A stretch of 64,000 nucleotides of DNA from Astrobacterium formosum (GTDB taxonomy: Bacteria > Pseudomonadota > Alphaproteobacteria > Rhizobiales > Xanthobacteraceae), in assembly GCA_030848545.1 (NCBI GenBank), contig JAVDCA010000023.1:60115-124114 (forward strand). The letters are read 5' to 3'. Position numbers and translations under genes: made by a program. Under the pieces are notes generated by a model that was not told the DNA's origin, ran no database searches, and saw only the letters and a list, made by a program, of their open reading frames with translations. Shown piece after piece: positions 1 through 9,005 of this stretch. Position 1 is the first letter of the stretch; each line of letters starts with the position of its first letter.

Positions 1-915
1 TTCCATGCCGCCGTTCTCGACGTCTCGACCGCGGCTCGGACCGTGTCGCGGGTCGGGGTCCTCACCAAGGCGGGCTCCGCCGGGATACGGGCCAAGGTCG
101 TGGTCGACGCTTCCGGAGATCTCGATCTGCTGGCGCACGCCGGCGCGGCATTCCTGCCGCTCACCGCCGACGAGGCTCGCCAGCCGGCGACCTTGATGTT
201 TCGTTTCGGCCCCATCGACCGCTCCGTCTTCGACGGCCTGACAACAGGCGAGCTCCGGGAACTGGCCGATCGTGGCTTCGCCGGGGGTATGCTGGCGCGA
301 GCCGCGTTGCACATGAGCCCGATCGCGGGCACCGAAGACGGCTGGTTCAATATCGGCCGCATCGCGGTCGATGCGACCGACCCGTTCGCCCTGAGTGTCG
401 CCGAGATGGAGGGCCGCCGGCAGGCCTTTGCGGCGGCCGGGTTTCTCGCCACGCACGTGCCGGGATGCGGGTGCGGACGGCTGGTGGCGTTGGCGGCCCA
501 GCTCGGCATCCGCGAAACCCGCCGCGTCCACGGCGCCCATGTGCTGACCGGCGCCGATCTTCGGGCGCCGGCTCGATTCGAAGACACAATTGCGTTGGCG
601 GCCTATCCGATCGACCTGCACCCGGAGACCGGCGCCGACCTTCACTTCGAGTCCCTCGGGCGCGATCACGCCTACGAAATTCCGTTCCGCTGCCTGCGAC
701 CGGTGTCGCTCGACAACGTGCTGGTCGCCGGCCGCGGGATTTCGGCGACCCACGAGGCCCACGCCGCGCTTCGGGTCATGCCGACCACGATGGCGATCGG
801 CCAGGCGGCCGGAACCGCGGCCGCGATAGTGGCGGCCGGCAATGCCGTCACGCCTCAGATCGACATCGCAACCCTGCAAGCAAAGCTGCGCGCCGCCGGC
901 GCCTGTCTGCCGTGA
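1..915 (+). CDS. FAD-dependent oxidoreductase, 5'-truncated by window edge
   Basis: The frame is open from base 1 to the TGA at 913-915, giving 304 visible codons, so the true start lies upstream of the window. The visible part opens with a strand-turn segment, VVDASGDLDLLAHAG, typical of FAD-dependent oxidoreductases of the PF12831 type. Near the C-terminus the segment NVLVAGRGISATHEAHA followed by RVMPTTMAIGQAAGTAAA is the hallmark FAD-contacting block of that family. The substrate is unknown. A binding-protein gene starts 31 bp downstream on the same strand, so the two are probably co-transcribed. That fits an organic-acid uptake and oxidation function, but this is inference from context. 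Confidence 0.85.
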   Translation, partial: FHAAVLDVSTAARTVSRVGVLTKAGSAGIRAKVVVDASGDLDLLAHAGAAFLPLTADEARQPATLMFRFGPIDRSVFDGLTTGELRELADRGFAGGMLARAALHMSPIAGTEDGWFNIGRIAVDATDPFALSVAEMEGRRQAFAAAGFLATHVPGCGCGRLVALAAQLGIRETRRVHGAHVLTGADLRAPARFEDTIALAAYPIDLHPETGADLHFESLGRDHAYEIPFRCLRPVSLDNVLVAGRGISATHEAHAALRVMPTTMAIGQAAGTAAAIVAAGNAVTPQIDIATLQAKLRAAGACLP

Positions 916-946
916 GCGCGCAATTTCCACGACGAGGACACAGGAC

Positions 947-1975
947 ATGACCCGACGAGATCATCAAACCGACGCACGCATGGCGGCGCATCGCATGGAC
1001 GTCGACCGCCGAGTCTTTCTCGGCGGGCTGAGCGCGCTCGCGGCGACCGCGTTCGCTGGAGGGGCCGAGGCTGCCGAAGCGTGGCCGACGACGAATGTGC
1101 GCATCGTCGTTCCCTTCGCCCCCGGTGGGCCGGCAGACGGCTCCGCGCGCATCCTGGCCGACATCATGGCGCCGCAACTCGGCCACCCGATCGTCGTCGA
1201 CAATCGCGCCGGCGCCGGCGGCGTCATCGGCATCACGTCGGCGGCGCAGAGCAAGGACCGCCACACCCTGCTGATGGGTTCGACCAGCATGACGATCACG
1301 CCGACGCTACGGCCGAAGGCGGTGACCTACGATGTGCTCAGGGACTTCGATCCGATCGGCATGGTGTCGTCACAGCCGCTGGTGGTCGTGGTGCCGTCGT
1401 CGTCGCCCATCAAGAGCATTGACGACCTGGTCGCCGCGGCGCGCGCCAAGCCCGACGCGCTCACGGCAGCCAACAGCGGCAACGGCTCGCTCGCCCACCT
1501 GACCACCGAACTGTTCTGCGCCAAGGTCGGCGTCTCCATCATCAGCGTGCCCTATCGCGGCGAAAGCGCCATCACGCCCGATCTCCTGTCCGACCGTGTC
1601 TCGCTCGGATTCCTCAATCTTCCGGTGATGCTGCCGCTGATCCGCGACGGCAAGCTGCGGGCACTCGCCGTCACCACGCCCCAGCCGTCGCCGGATCTGC
1701 CCGGGGTCAAGTCCCTGCGGGAGCTCGGCATCGAAGGCGTCGAGGCCGAGGGCTGGGCGGCGTTGTTCGCCGCCAAGGGAATTCCTGAAGAGGGGTTGGC
1801 GCGGCTGGAGCAACTGCTCGATCAGGCCTTGCGCTCACAGCAAGTCCGTGACCGCTTCAAGGCCTTCGGTGTCGCACCGGTGATTTCCGGCCGCGCCAAG
1901 CTCAAGGAATTCATCGCCGCCGAGACCGAGCGTTGGTCGCAGGTGATCAAGACCCGCGGGATCAAGGCCGATTAG
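947..1975 (+). CDS. Bug/TctC-family periplasmic solute-binding protein
   Basis: 342 aa. Tripartite tricarboxylate transporter receptors of the Bug family bind carboxylates in the periplasm. The ATG at 947 is preferred: it follows an AGGACA-like ribosome site and gives an export signal with twin arginines (DRRVFLGG) before a hydrophobic stretch and an Ala-rich cleavage region. The mature part carries the family marks VRIVVPFAPGGPADGSAR, VDNRAGAGGVIG and the SVPYRGESAITPDLLSDRV region. There is no tctA/tctB membrane pair beside it, so it is an orphan receptor. It may feed another TctAB complex, such as the one at 21.2-23.2 kb, or act in sensing. The gene follows the oxidoreductase closely. Confidence 0.9.
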   Translation: MTRRDHQTDARMAAHRMDVDRRVFLGGLSALAATAFAGGAEAAEAWPTTNVRIVVPFAPGGPADGSARILADIMAPQLGHPIVVDNRAGAGGVIGITSAAQSKDRHTLLMGSTSMTITPTLRPKAVTYDVLRDFDPIGMVSSQPLVVVVPSSSPIKSIDDLVAAARAKPDALTAANSGNGSLAHLTTELFCAKVGVSIISVPYRGESAITPDLLSDRVSLGFLNLPVMLPLIRDGKLRALAVTTPQPSPDLPGVKSLRELGIEGVEAEGWAALFAAKGIPEEGLARLEQLLDQALRSQQVRDRFKAFGVAPVISGRAKLKEFIAAETERWSQVIKTRGIKAD

Positions 1976-2075
1976 GCGAGGTCGCCGGAGACACGTATCC
2001 GATACACGTCGATCGATCCGTGTCACGTTCCGTCAGCATCACATCTCGTGTCGGTGTCAGAGACCTTTATTCAAT

Positions 2076-2112
2076 GAAACAACCTGTGGCTTCTCACGCC
2101 ATAGGTTGTTTC
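2076..2112. terminator. 15-bp hairpin between convergent genes
   Basis: Arms 2076-2090 and 2098-2112 pair over 15 bp with a single G-U, around a 7-nt loop. It sits between the Bug-family gene ending at 1975 (+) and the response regulator ending at 2153 (-). There is no clear T-run on either side, so it could be a factor-dependent or bidirectional terminator, or an mRNA 3'-end stabiliser. Confidence 0.5.
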
Positions 2113-2152
2113 AGCACGGCCGCTGCTCCGGGCAGCATCTCACCCGCCCTCT

Positions 2153-2548
2153 TCACCCCGCCAGGAGCGATCTGATCGTATCCGCGATCACCGATGGCCG
2201 GTACGGCTTCGTCACGAAAACGCTGCCGGCGAGTTGCATGGAGCGCTCGACTGTGTAGCCGGTGGCGTAGACGACCCGCAGCTCCGGGCTCAAGGCGCGG
2301 CCCGCCTGGGCGAGATGCCAGCCGTCGAGACTGCCGGGCAGGCGGATGTCGGTGAACAGGACGTCGATCGCGGCTTCGCGGTTGAGGATTTCCAGCCCGG
2401 CCTCGCCGGTCTCGGCCTCGATGACGTGGAAACCCAAGTCGCTGAGTTCCTCCACGATCATTTCGCGGACCATGGGTTCGTCCTCGACCACCAGCACCAC
2501 CGGGGTGCGGCCGTCCTTGCTGGTGCGGATGGCGGTCTGCGGGGTCAT
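2153..2548 (-). CDS. Single-domain response regulator (receiver only)
   Basis: 131 aa, one CheY-like receiver domain and no output domain. The acidic pocket is E22-D23 (VVEDEP), the phospho-acceptor is D67 (FTDIRLPG), the switch Thr is T96 (YATGY) and the conserved Lys is K114 (TKPY). The ATG at 2548 overlaps the TGA of the upstream kinase gene as ATGA, so translation is coupled and this is the kinase's partner. Without a DNA-binding domain it probably acts by protein contact or as a phosphate relay. The target is unknown. Confidence 0.93.
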   Translation of the reverse strand: MTPQTAIRTSKDGRTPVVLVVEDEPMVREMIVEELSDLGFHVIEAETGEAGLEILNREAAIDVLFTDIRLPGSLDGWHLAQAGRALSPELRVVYATGYTVERSMQLAGSVFVTKPYRPSVIADTIRSLLAG

Positions 2549-3825
2549 GCGGGCACCGCCGGCGAAAACAAGGTGACGGGCATCCCGTGCGCCATGGCGG
2601 CGGCGTCTTCGGTGCCGGCGCGCGGCAGGATGATGCGGATCGTGGTGCCGCTCCCGGGCGCCGAGTCGATGATCGCCGTGCCGCCGGACTGGACCGCAAA
2701 GCCGTAGACCTGGCTGAGCCCCAGGCCCGACCCCTCCCCCACCGGCTTGGTCGTGAAGAACGGCTCGAACGCCCGGGCGACCACCTCCGGAGTCATGCCG
2801 GTGCCCGAGTCCGTGACGGCGATTTCCACATAGTCTCCCGGCGCGAGGCCGACGAGACGGAGATGCGCCGACGGCAGGTTGCGGGTCAGGATGACGAGAT
2901 CGCCGCCTTCCGGCATGGCGTCGCGGGCATTGACGGCGAGGTTGAGGACGGCATTCTCGAAGGCGTCGGCATCGACCTTGGTGGTCCACAGCTCGCCCGC
3001 GAGATCGACGGACACCCGCATTTTCTCGCCCAGCGTCCGGCGCAGCGTATCGGCGAGATGGGACAGGATCACATTGGCGTCGCTCACATGCGGGGACAGC
3101 GCTTGGCGACGCCCGAAGGCAAGCAGGCGATGAGTCAAGACCGCCGCCCGTTCGGCACCACGCTGGACGCCGTCCAGCGCCTTGGCGAGCTGGGCCCCCT
3201 CGCCGTCCGGCATCAGCCTGCGGGCGCGTTCCACATTGCCGATCACCACGGTCATGAGATTGTTGAAGTCGTGGGCGATGCCGGCCGTGAGCTGACCTAT
3301 CGCCTCCATCTTCTGGGCCTGGCGCAGCATCTCCTCGGTTTTGGCCCGCTCCTCCTTCTCGCGTTCGAGGGCGGCGAGCGCGGCGTCCCGCTCGGCGATC
3401 TGCACCGAGAGGGCGTCATTGGCGGCCCGCAATTGCGACGGCGACGGCAGCGTCAGCGCCTTGGGCAGCAATGGCCACAGCCCTATGGCGGTCGCCAGGG
3501 AAGCGAGCGCGGTAAGCGCCTTTATTCCCCCCTCGGCGACGTAGTCGGGAAACCACAGCGTCCACATGCCGAACACGTGGGTGGTGCCGCAGGCGAGGAT
3601 GAACACCGCGAATGCCCAGAACACCCAGCCGAAGCCGACGTCGGGCCGCTTCCATACAAACACCGCGATGACGATCGGGATCGAGTAATAGGCGAGCGCG
3701 ATGATTGCGTCGGACCCCATGTGCAGCCAGATAAGCTCCGGCCGCCACAACAGACACACCCCGTGGGGACTGAGATTATCCACGTTCAGGAGCGATTGCA
3801 GAAACGACGATTGCAGATACGACAT
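2545..3825 (-). CDS. Ethylene-receptor-like membrane histidine kinase
   Basis: 426 aa. The ATG at 3825 follows a GGAAGG ribosome site 7 nt upstream. Residues 34-120 form three membrane helices that align without gaps to the ethylene-binding domain of plant ETR1. The motif SDAIIALAYYSIP (38-50) matches ETR1 residues 24-36, and CGTTH (79-83) matches CGATH. The copper/ethylene residues of ETR1 (D25, Y32, I35, P36, C65, H69) appear as D39, Y46, I49, P50, C79 and H83. A coiled segment (about 135-170) leads to the HisKA dimerisation helix with phospho-acceptor H185 (AGIAHDFNN). The HATPase domain has N box NLAVNARDAMPEGG, G1 DSGTGM and GSGLGLS. It is coupled to the receiver gene downstream and divergent from a multicopper-oxidase-fold gene. 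Copper and ethylene binding are inferred from alignment by eye. Confidence 0.93.
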   Translation of the reverse strand: MSYLQSSFLQSLLNVDNLSPHGVCLLWRPELIWLHMGSDAIIALAYYSIPIVIAVFVWKRPDVGFGWVFWAFAVFILACGTTHVFGMWTLWFPDYVAEGGIKALTALASLATAIGLWPLLPKALTLPSPSQLRAANDALSVQIAERDAALAALEREKEERAKTEEMLRQAQKMEAIGQLTAGIAHDFNNLMTVVIGNVERARRLMPDGEGAQLAKALDGVQRGAERAAVLTHRLLAFGRRQALSPHVSDANVILSHLADTLRRTLGEKMRVSVDLAGELWTTKVDADAFENAVLNLAVNARDAMPEGGDLVILTRNLPSAHLRLVGLAPGDYVEIAVTDSGTGMTPEVVARAFEPFFTTKPVGEGSGLGLSQVYGFAVQSGGTAIIDSAPGSGTTIRIILPRAGTEDAAAMAHGMPVTLFSPAVPA

Positions 3826-3994
3826 GGCACCGCCTTCCGATCGAATCGGACCTGCCGCAACGCTGACCCCTGCCGCAACGCTGGCCTGCAGCAGCACTCG
3901 CCCCGCGGCAGCACTCGCAAGGAAGACCGGACTTTTAACGGCCCCTACAATCAGTCGTTCCGGAAGCGAACAAAAAGAACCGAAAGTTGTTGGT

Positions 3995-5239
3995 ATGTCA
4001 ATGCCATATCGCGACATATCCAGACGTTGCATGATGCTGGGAGGAGCGGCGGCCGCCATTGCGACGACGATTCCGGCGCCGGTGCGCAGCCAGCCGACAC
4101 GCATGGAGGATGTCCGCGTTCTGAGGGCGGCAGCTCTCGAGGGTCGTTCGCCGCCGGCGCTCGCCTATGGGGGGACCGTGCCGGGCCCGATCCTGCGGTT
4201 GCGGCGCGGCGACGAACTGGCGGTTCGCCTCATCAACAGCCTCGACGAGGCGACGGCCCTCGACTGGCATGGGTTGCGCGGCGCCGGCATGCTGGCGTCG
4301 CCGCCACAACGGCCACCCCTGGCGCCGGGCACGAGTGTCGACATGCGCCTGGCCTGTCCCGATGCCGGCACGTTCTGGTACCACGCCGAACGTCACGACC
4401 AGGCGAGGCGCGGTCTCCATGGCCTCCTGGTGGTGGAGGAGAGCGAGCCGGTCGCGGTCGATCGCGATCTGCCGCTCATCATCGCGGACGCACCCGTGTC
4501 CGATGCCGGCGCGCCGGCGCTGATGGCCAACGGCGCCCCCACGCTCCAATGGCCGGTCCGGACCAACGAGCGTCTACGGCTTCGCCTGGTCAACGCCGCC
4601 AGCCGGGTATTGGCGGTGCGCATCGAGGCCCATCGTCCCATGGTGATGGCCTTGGATGGTCAGCCCTGCGAGCCGTTCGTTGCCCGCGACGCCGAGGTGT
4701 TTCTCGGCCCCGGCAATCGCGCCGACCTGTTCGTCGACATGGTGCTGACCCCGGGCGCCGCGGCCGCGATCGTGGCGCAGACCGAATCCGGCACCGCCAC
4801 AGTGGCGACCCTGTCATACGGCGAGACGCCGCTGCGCGCCGCCCCCCTCGCGCCGCCCCAGCCCCTGCCCGCCAACGACCTGCCGGCGCGCATGGATTTT
4901 GCCGGCGCCTTCAAGTCAGATCTCGTCCTTACTGGCACCCTTACGGGCGCCGAGCCTTCCTCCCGGCCGGCCTTCTCGATCCGGCGCGGGCGCACCGTGA
5001 TGCTGGGGTTGTCTAACCGCACTGCCGCCGTCCAGGTGGTGCGCGTCCATGGCCATGCGTTCCGGCTGCTCGATCGGCTCGATGACGGCTGGAAGCCATT
5101 TTGGCTCGATACGCTCGTGGTGCCGTCCGGCGGCACCCACCGCGTCGCTTTCGTACCCGACCGGGCGGGCGCGTTCCTGATCACGGCCGCCGGTATCGCC
5201 GGCGCGCCGAGCCTGACCACATGGTTCGAAGTAACGTGA
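3995..5239 (+). CDS. Multicopper oxidase-fold protein with degenerate copper ligands
   Basis: 414 aa. A twin-arginine signal (SRRCMMLGG, residues 9-17) starts a chain of three cupredoxin-like domains. The fold is clear from TVPGPILRLRRGDELAVRLIN (60-81), GTFWYHAE (125-132) and VRVHGHAFRLLD (349-360). The copper-binding signatures are damaged: the first HWH motif reads D90-W-H, the second WYHxH reads WYH-A-E132, and the C-terminal HCH...H...M motif is absent (the end is GAFLITAAGIAG). This resembles SufI/FtsP, which keeps the fold without copper. ATG 4001 is an alternative start two codons in. It is divergent from the ethylene-receptor-like kinase, with 169 bp between the starts. A true oxidase role is doubtful; a periplasmic structural or metal-handling role is possible. 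Confidence 0.85.
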   Translation: MSMPYRDISRRCMMLGGAAAAIATTIPAPVRSQPTRMEDVRVLRAAALEGRSPPALAYGGTVPGPILRLRRGDELAVRLINSLDEATALDWHGLRGAGMLASPPQRPPLAPGTSVDMRLACPDAGTFWYHAERHDQARRGLHGLLVVEESEPVAVDRDLPLIIADAPVSDAGAPALMANGAPTLQWPVRTNERLRLRLVNAASRVLAVRIEAHRPMVMALDGQPCEPFVARDAEVFLGPGNRADLFVDMVLTPGAAAAIVAQTESGTATVATLSYGETPLRAAPLAPPQPLPANDLPARMDFAGAFKSDLVLTGTLTGAEPSSRPAFSIRRGRTVMLGLSNRTAAVQVVRVHGHAFRLLDRLDDGWKPFWLDTLVVPSGGTHRVAFVPDRAGAFLITAAGIAGAPSLTTWFEVT

Positions 5240-5253
5240 GGCCAGCCGAGGCC

Positions 5254-6750
5254 TCAGGCCTCAACTGAGTTGTCCGCCACAAGGTCGCGCCAGACCTCTG
5301 GCAGCGCCTCGGGCAGGTCCTCAGCGATGAGACCGGCGCCGGCGACACGACCTGCGTCGCCGTGCATCCACACCCCGGCGCAGGCGGCATCAAATGCCGG
5401 CATGCCTTGCGCGCCCAGTCCCAGGACGATGCCGGTGAGCACATCGCCGGATCCGGCCGTCGCCAGCCAGGGCGGCGCATGGGCATTGATGACAGCGCGA
5501 CCATCGGGCGCCGCCACCATGGTGTCTGGCCCTTTGAGGACGCAGATGGCCCCGCTGCGGATAGCCGCTTGCCGGGCTTTTTCAAGCTTCGACTCCGAGC
5601 TTGCGGCAATGTCGCTGAACAGGCGCGCGAATTCGCCATCATGGGGCGTCAGCACGACGCCTGCCTCGCGGCCCTTGATCATGCCCCACAGATCTTCGGC
5701 GTGATCCGCGAAACTGGTCAGCGCGTCGGCGTCCAGGACGACCATTCGCGGACCCGCGAGAGCCGCCGCCACCAGGTCACATGTCTTCGTCCCGACGCCC
5801 AGGCCGGGCCCCAACGCCACCGCATTGAAGCGTTTGTCGGACAGGAAGCGGGCGAGTTCGTCATGGCCATCCACCGGCCGGACCATCACGGCCAGGTTGG
5901 CGGCGGCATGCACCGCCATGGCGTCGCGAGGCGCCGCGATGGTGACGAGGCCGGCGCCGCCCCGCAGGGCACCGCGGGCGGCGAGCCGCGCCGCACCGGT
6001 GGTCACCGGGCCACCGGACACGACCACGGCATGGCCGCGGCTGTATTTGTGCCCGCCCGCCTGCGGAACCGGCAGCCGCGCCCGCCACAGTGAGGGATGG
6101 TTCTCCGCAACGCGGGGGCCGATCACGGCCAGCGTATCGGCCTTGATGCCGATATCGACGACCTGCACCTCGCCGCAACATATGCGGCCGGGCAGAAGCA
6201 CATGGCCGATCTTCTTGCGAAAGAAGGTCACCGACATGTCGGCCCGGACCGCAAGCCCCATGACGGCGCCGGTGGTGCCGTTGACGCCGCTGGCGAGATC
6301 GACGGCGACAACCGGCACCCCACTGGCGTTGACAGCCTCGATCATGGTGCGGGCGAGCCCCTCGACGGCACGGTCGAGGCCGGCCCCGAACAGGGCATCG
6401 ACGATCAGCTGGGCGCCCGCGAGGCCTTCCGGCGTCGCCGGTTCGGTCCGGCCCGCCCAGGCGGCGGCGGCCGTGGCGGCGTCGCCCTTGAGGCGGGCGC
6501 GGTCGCCTACCATCAGGATGGTGACGTGGCGTCGGCGCGCCGCCAGATGCCGGGCGGCGACGAACCCGTCACCGCCATTGTTGCCCGGCCCGGCCACAAT
6601 GACGATGCGGCTGCCGGGCGGTTGACGGCGGCAGACCGCATCGGCCACCGCCCGGCCGGCATTCTCCATCAGCACGATGCCGGGCGTGCCGGACGCAATG
6701 GTGAGGCGGTCCGCCTCCCCCATCTGCGTATTGGTGACGAGTTCCCACAT
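5254..6750 (-). CDS. nnr: Bifunctional NAD(P)H-hydrate epimerase/dehydratase
   Basis: 498 aa, the usual length of the fused enzyme. It repairs NADHX and NADPHX: the N-terminal YjeF domain (about 1-215) epimerises the R and S forms, and the C-terminal ribokinase-like domain (about 225-490) dehydrates the S form using a nucleotide. Visible marks are AGPGNNGGDGFVAARHL in the epimerase, and LDADALTSF, LTPHDGEFARLF and AGSGDVLTGIVLG in the dehydratase. The gene lies upstream of glnB-glnA but on the opposite strand, an arrangement familiar from Hyphomicrobiales. It ends a few bases from the convergent multicopper-oxidase-fold gene. Confidence 0.96.
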   Translation of the reverse strand: MWELVTNTQMGEADRLTIASGTPGIVLMENAGRAVADAVCRRQPPGSRIVIVAGPGNNGGDGFVAARHLAARRRHVTILMVGDRARLKGDAATAAAAWAGRTEPATPEGLAGAQLIVDALFGAGLDRAVEGLARTMIEAVNASGVPVVAVDLASGVNGTTGAVMGLAVRADMSVTFFRKKIGHVLLPGRICCGEVQVVDIGIKADTLAVIGPRVAENHPSLWRARLPVPQAGGHKYSRGHAVVVSGGPVTTGAARLAARGALRGGAGLVTIAAPRDAMAVHAAANLAVMVRPVDGHDELARFLSDKRFNAVALGPGLGVGTKTCDLVAAALAGPRMVVLDADALTSFADHAEDLWGMIKGREAGVVLTPHDGEFARLFSDIAASSESKLEKARQAAIRSGAICVLKGPDTMVAAPDGRAVINAHAPPWLATAGSGDVLTGIVLGLGAQGMPAFDAACAGVWMHGDAGRVAGAGLIAEDLPEALPEVWRDLVADNSVEA

Positions 6751-6916
6751 TACCTTGACCTTAATTCATGGCGAGGCCGCCGAGGACTCGGGATTAGCCC
6801 CGTGGGTACCAGCCAGCCAGCCCCATCCCCGCACGGATGCGAGGCAGCGAACGCACGTCCCGTGGGCGCCTGCAAAAAAAAGCGACATGGTTGCGGGCGG
6901 AAGGCTGTCCATTTTA

Positions 6917-6931
6917 TGTGCAGCGTGCACA
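6917..6931. promoter_or_regulatory. Palindrome upstream of glnB
   Basis: TGTGCA and TGCACA separated by GCG form a perfect inverted repeat about 95 bp upstream of the sigma-54 -24 element, a usual distance for an enhancer site. The half-sites contain the GTGCA/TGCAC words of NtrC sites, but in the opposite order and closer together than the standard TGCAC-N7-GTGCA. Assignment to NtrC is therefore tentative. Confidence 0.4.
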
Positions 6932-7026
6932 CTTTTTCATCCAACTCACTCCGGAGGCTTGGCCAATGGCCCACACAGACAAGTCCAACGAATTGAATTC
7001 CTTATATTTTCCGCCCTCCTGCGGGG

Positions 7027-7043
7027 TTGGCACGGACCCTGCT
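7027..7043 (+). promoter_or_regulatory. Sigma-54 (-24/-12) promoter of glnBA
   Basis: TTGGCACGGACCCTGCT matches the sigma-54 consensus YTGGCACG-N4-TTGCW with a single change. The GG and GC dinucleotides are exactly 10 nt apart. Transcription should start near 7054, leaving about a 45-nt leader before glnB. Sigma-54 control by NtrC under nitrogen limitation is established for glnB/glnA in proteobacteria. Confidence 0.85.
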
Positions 7044-7045
7044 AA

Positions 7046-7438
<393 letters not shown>

Positions 7439-7496
7439 AACACTGGTCTGGCCGACCAACCCAACTGTTTCGTTTTCAAGAAAGGAAATGCAATCC

Positions 7497-8906
7497 ATGA
7501 CGACGGCCAAAGAAGTCATGAAGATGATCAAGGACAACGACGTGAAATACGTCGATTTCCGGTTCACTGATCCGCGTGGCAAGTGGCAGCACGTCACCTT
7601 CGACGTGTCGATGATCGAAGAGGACACCTTCGCCGAAGGCCAGATGTTCGACGGCTCCTCGATCGCCGGCTGGAAGGCGATCCACGAGTCCGACATGCTG
7701 CTGATGCCCGACCCGTCCACCGCAACCATCGATCCGTTCTTCGCCGACACCACCCTGGTGCTGGTCTGCGACGTGCTCGAGCCGACCACCGGCGAGCCCT
7801 ATAATCGCGATCCGCGCGGCATGGCCAAGAAGGCCGAGGCCTATGCGAAGTCGCTCGGCGTCGGCGACACCATCTATTTCGGCCCCGAGGCCGAGTTCTT
7901 CGTGTTCGACGACGTCAAATATTCGGCCGAGCCCTACAAGGTCGGCTTCAAGGTCGACCATGTGGAGCTGCCGATCAACTCCGACACCGACTACGAAGGC
8001 GGCAATCTCGGCCACCACATCGGCTTCAAGAAAGGCTACTTCCCGGTCCCGCCGCAGGACTCTTGCCAGGACATGCGCTCGGAAATGCTCGCCGCCATGG
8101 CGAAGATGGGCTGCAAGGTCGAAAAGCACCACCACGAAGTGGCGTCGGCGCAGCACGAGCTGGGTCTCAAGTTCGCGCCCATGACCTTCATGGCCGACCA
8201 GCTGATGATCTACAAGTACTGCATCCACATGGTCGCCAACATCTACGGCAAGACCGCGACCTTCATGCCGAAGCCGATCTACGGCGACAACGGCTCGGGC
8301 ATGCACTGCCACCAGTCGATCTGGAAGGACGGCAAGCCGGTGTTCGCCGGCAACAAGTACGCCGACCTCTCCGAGACCTGCCTGTCCTACATCGCCGGCG
8401 TCATCAAGCACGCCAAGGCCATCAACGCCTTCACCAACCCGACGACGAACTCCTACAAGCGTCTCGTCCCGGGCTTCGAGGCCCCCGTGCTGCTCGCCTA
8501 CTCGGCCCGCAACCGTTCGGCCTCGTGCCGTATTCCGTGGACCAACAACCCGAAGGCCAAGCGCGTCGAAGTCCGTTTCCCCGATCCGCTCGCCAATCCG
8601 TATCTCGGCTTCGCCGCGATGCTCATGGCCGGCCTCGACGGCGTCAAGAACAAGCTCGATCCCGGCCCGGCGATGGACAAGGACCTCTACGACCTGCCCA
8701 AGGCCGAGCTCAAGCAGATCCCGACCGTGTGCGGCTCATTGCGCCAGGCGCTCGAGGAGCTCGACAAGGACCGCGGCTTCCTGAAGGCCGGCGGCGTGTT
8801 CGATGACGAATTCATCGACGCCTACATCGAACTCAAGATGACCGAGGTGATCAAGTTCGAGCACACCCCGCATCCGGTCGAGTACGAGATGTACTATTCG
8901 GGCTGA
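7497..8906 (+). CDS. glnA: Glutamine synthetase, type I
   Basis: 469 aa, the exact usual length of GSI. It condenses glutamate and ammonia to glutamine with ATP as a cytosolic dodecamer. The start at 7497 is chosen because AAAGGAA lies 9 nt upstream; the ATG at 7488 would overlap that site. Motifs are [25 protein letters not shown] (metal site), [12 protein letters not shown] and [11 protein letters not shown]. The adenylylation loop [12 protein letters not shown] holds the Tyr modified by GlnE, so this is the regulated GSI-beta type. It is the last gene of the unit and is followed by a strong terminator. Confidence 0.98.
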   Translation: MTTAKEVMKMIKDNDVKYVDFRFTDPRGKWQHVTFDVSMIEEDTFAEGQMFDGSSIAGWKAIHESDMLLMPDPSTATIDPFFADTTLVLVCDVLEPTTGEPYNRDPRGMAKKAEAYAKSLGVGDTIYFGPEAEFFVFDDVKYSAEPYKVGFKVDHVELPINSDTDYEGGNLGHHIGFKKGYFPVPPQDSCQDMRSEMLAAMAKMGCKVEKHHHEVASAQHELGLKFAPMTFMADQLMIYKYCIHMVANIYGKTATFMPKPIYGDNGSGMHCHQSIWKDGKPVFAGNKYADLSETCLSYIAGVIKHAKAINAFTNPTTNSYKRLVPGFEAPVLLAYSARNRSASCRIPWTNNPKAKRVEVRFPDPLANPYLGFAAMLMAGLDGVKNKLDPGPAMDKDLYDLPKAELKQIPTVCGSLRQALEELDKDRGFLKAGGVFDDEFIDAYIELKMTEVIKFEHTPHPVEYEMYYSG

Positions 8907-8946
8907 CGTCTCCTCCCCAAGATCGCGGACAAGCGGTCTCACCTTT

Positions 8947-8974
8947 CGGGCGCCCTCGCGGGCGCCCGTTTTTT
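8947..8974 (+). terminator. Rho-independent terminator of glnBA
   Basis: Perfect 9-bp stem CGGGCGCCC/GGGCGCCCG with a TCGC loop, followed at once by TTTTTT (8969-8974). It lies 40 bp after the glnA stop and is a textbook intrinsic terminator. Confidence 0.93.
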
Positions 8975-9005
8975 GTGCCGTGCAAGGCCGCGCTGCCGGC
9001 GTCCT

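Noticed and set aside
2587..5016. Very long open frame on the + strand across the kinase gene
   Set aside because: It is antisense to the histidine kinase and out of frame with the oxidase-fold gene. Its translation has no family motif and the composition of a GC-rich shadow frame.
6917..6931. Standard NtrC binding site upstream of glnB
   Set aside because: The half-sites are in the reverse order and too close for the TGCAC-N7-GTGCA consensus, so it is listed only as a palindrome.
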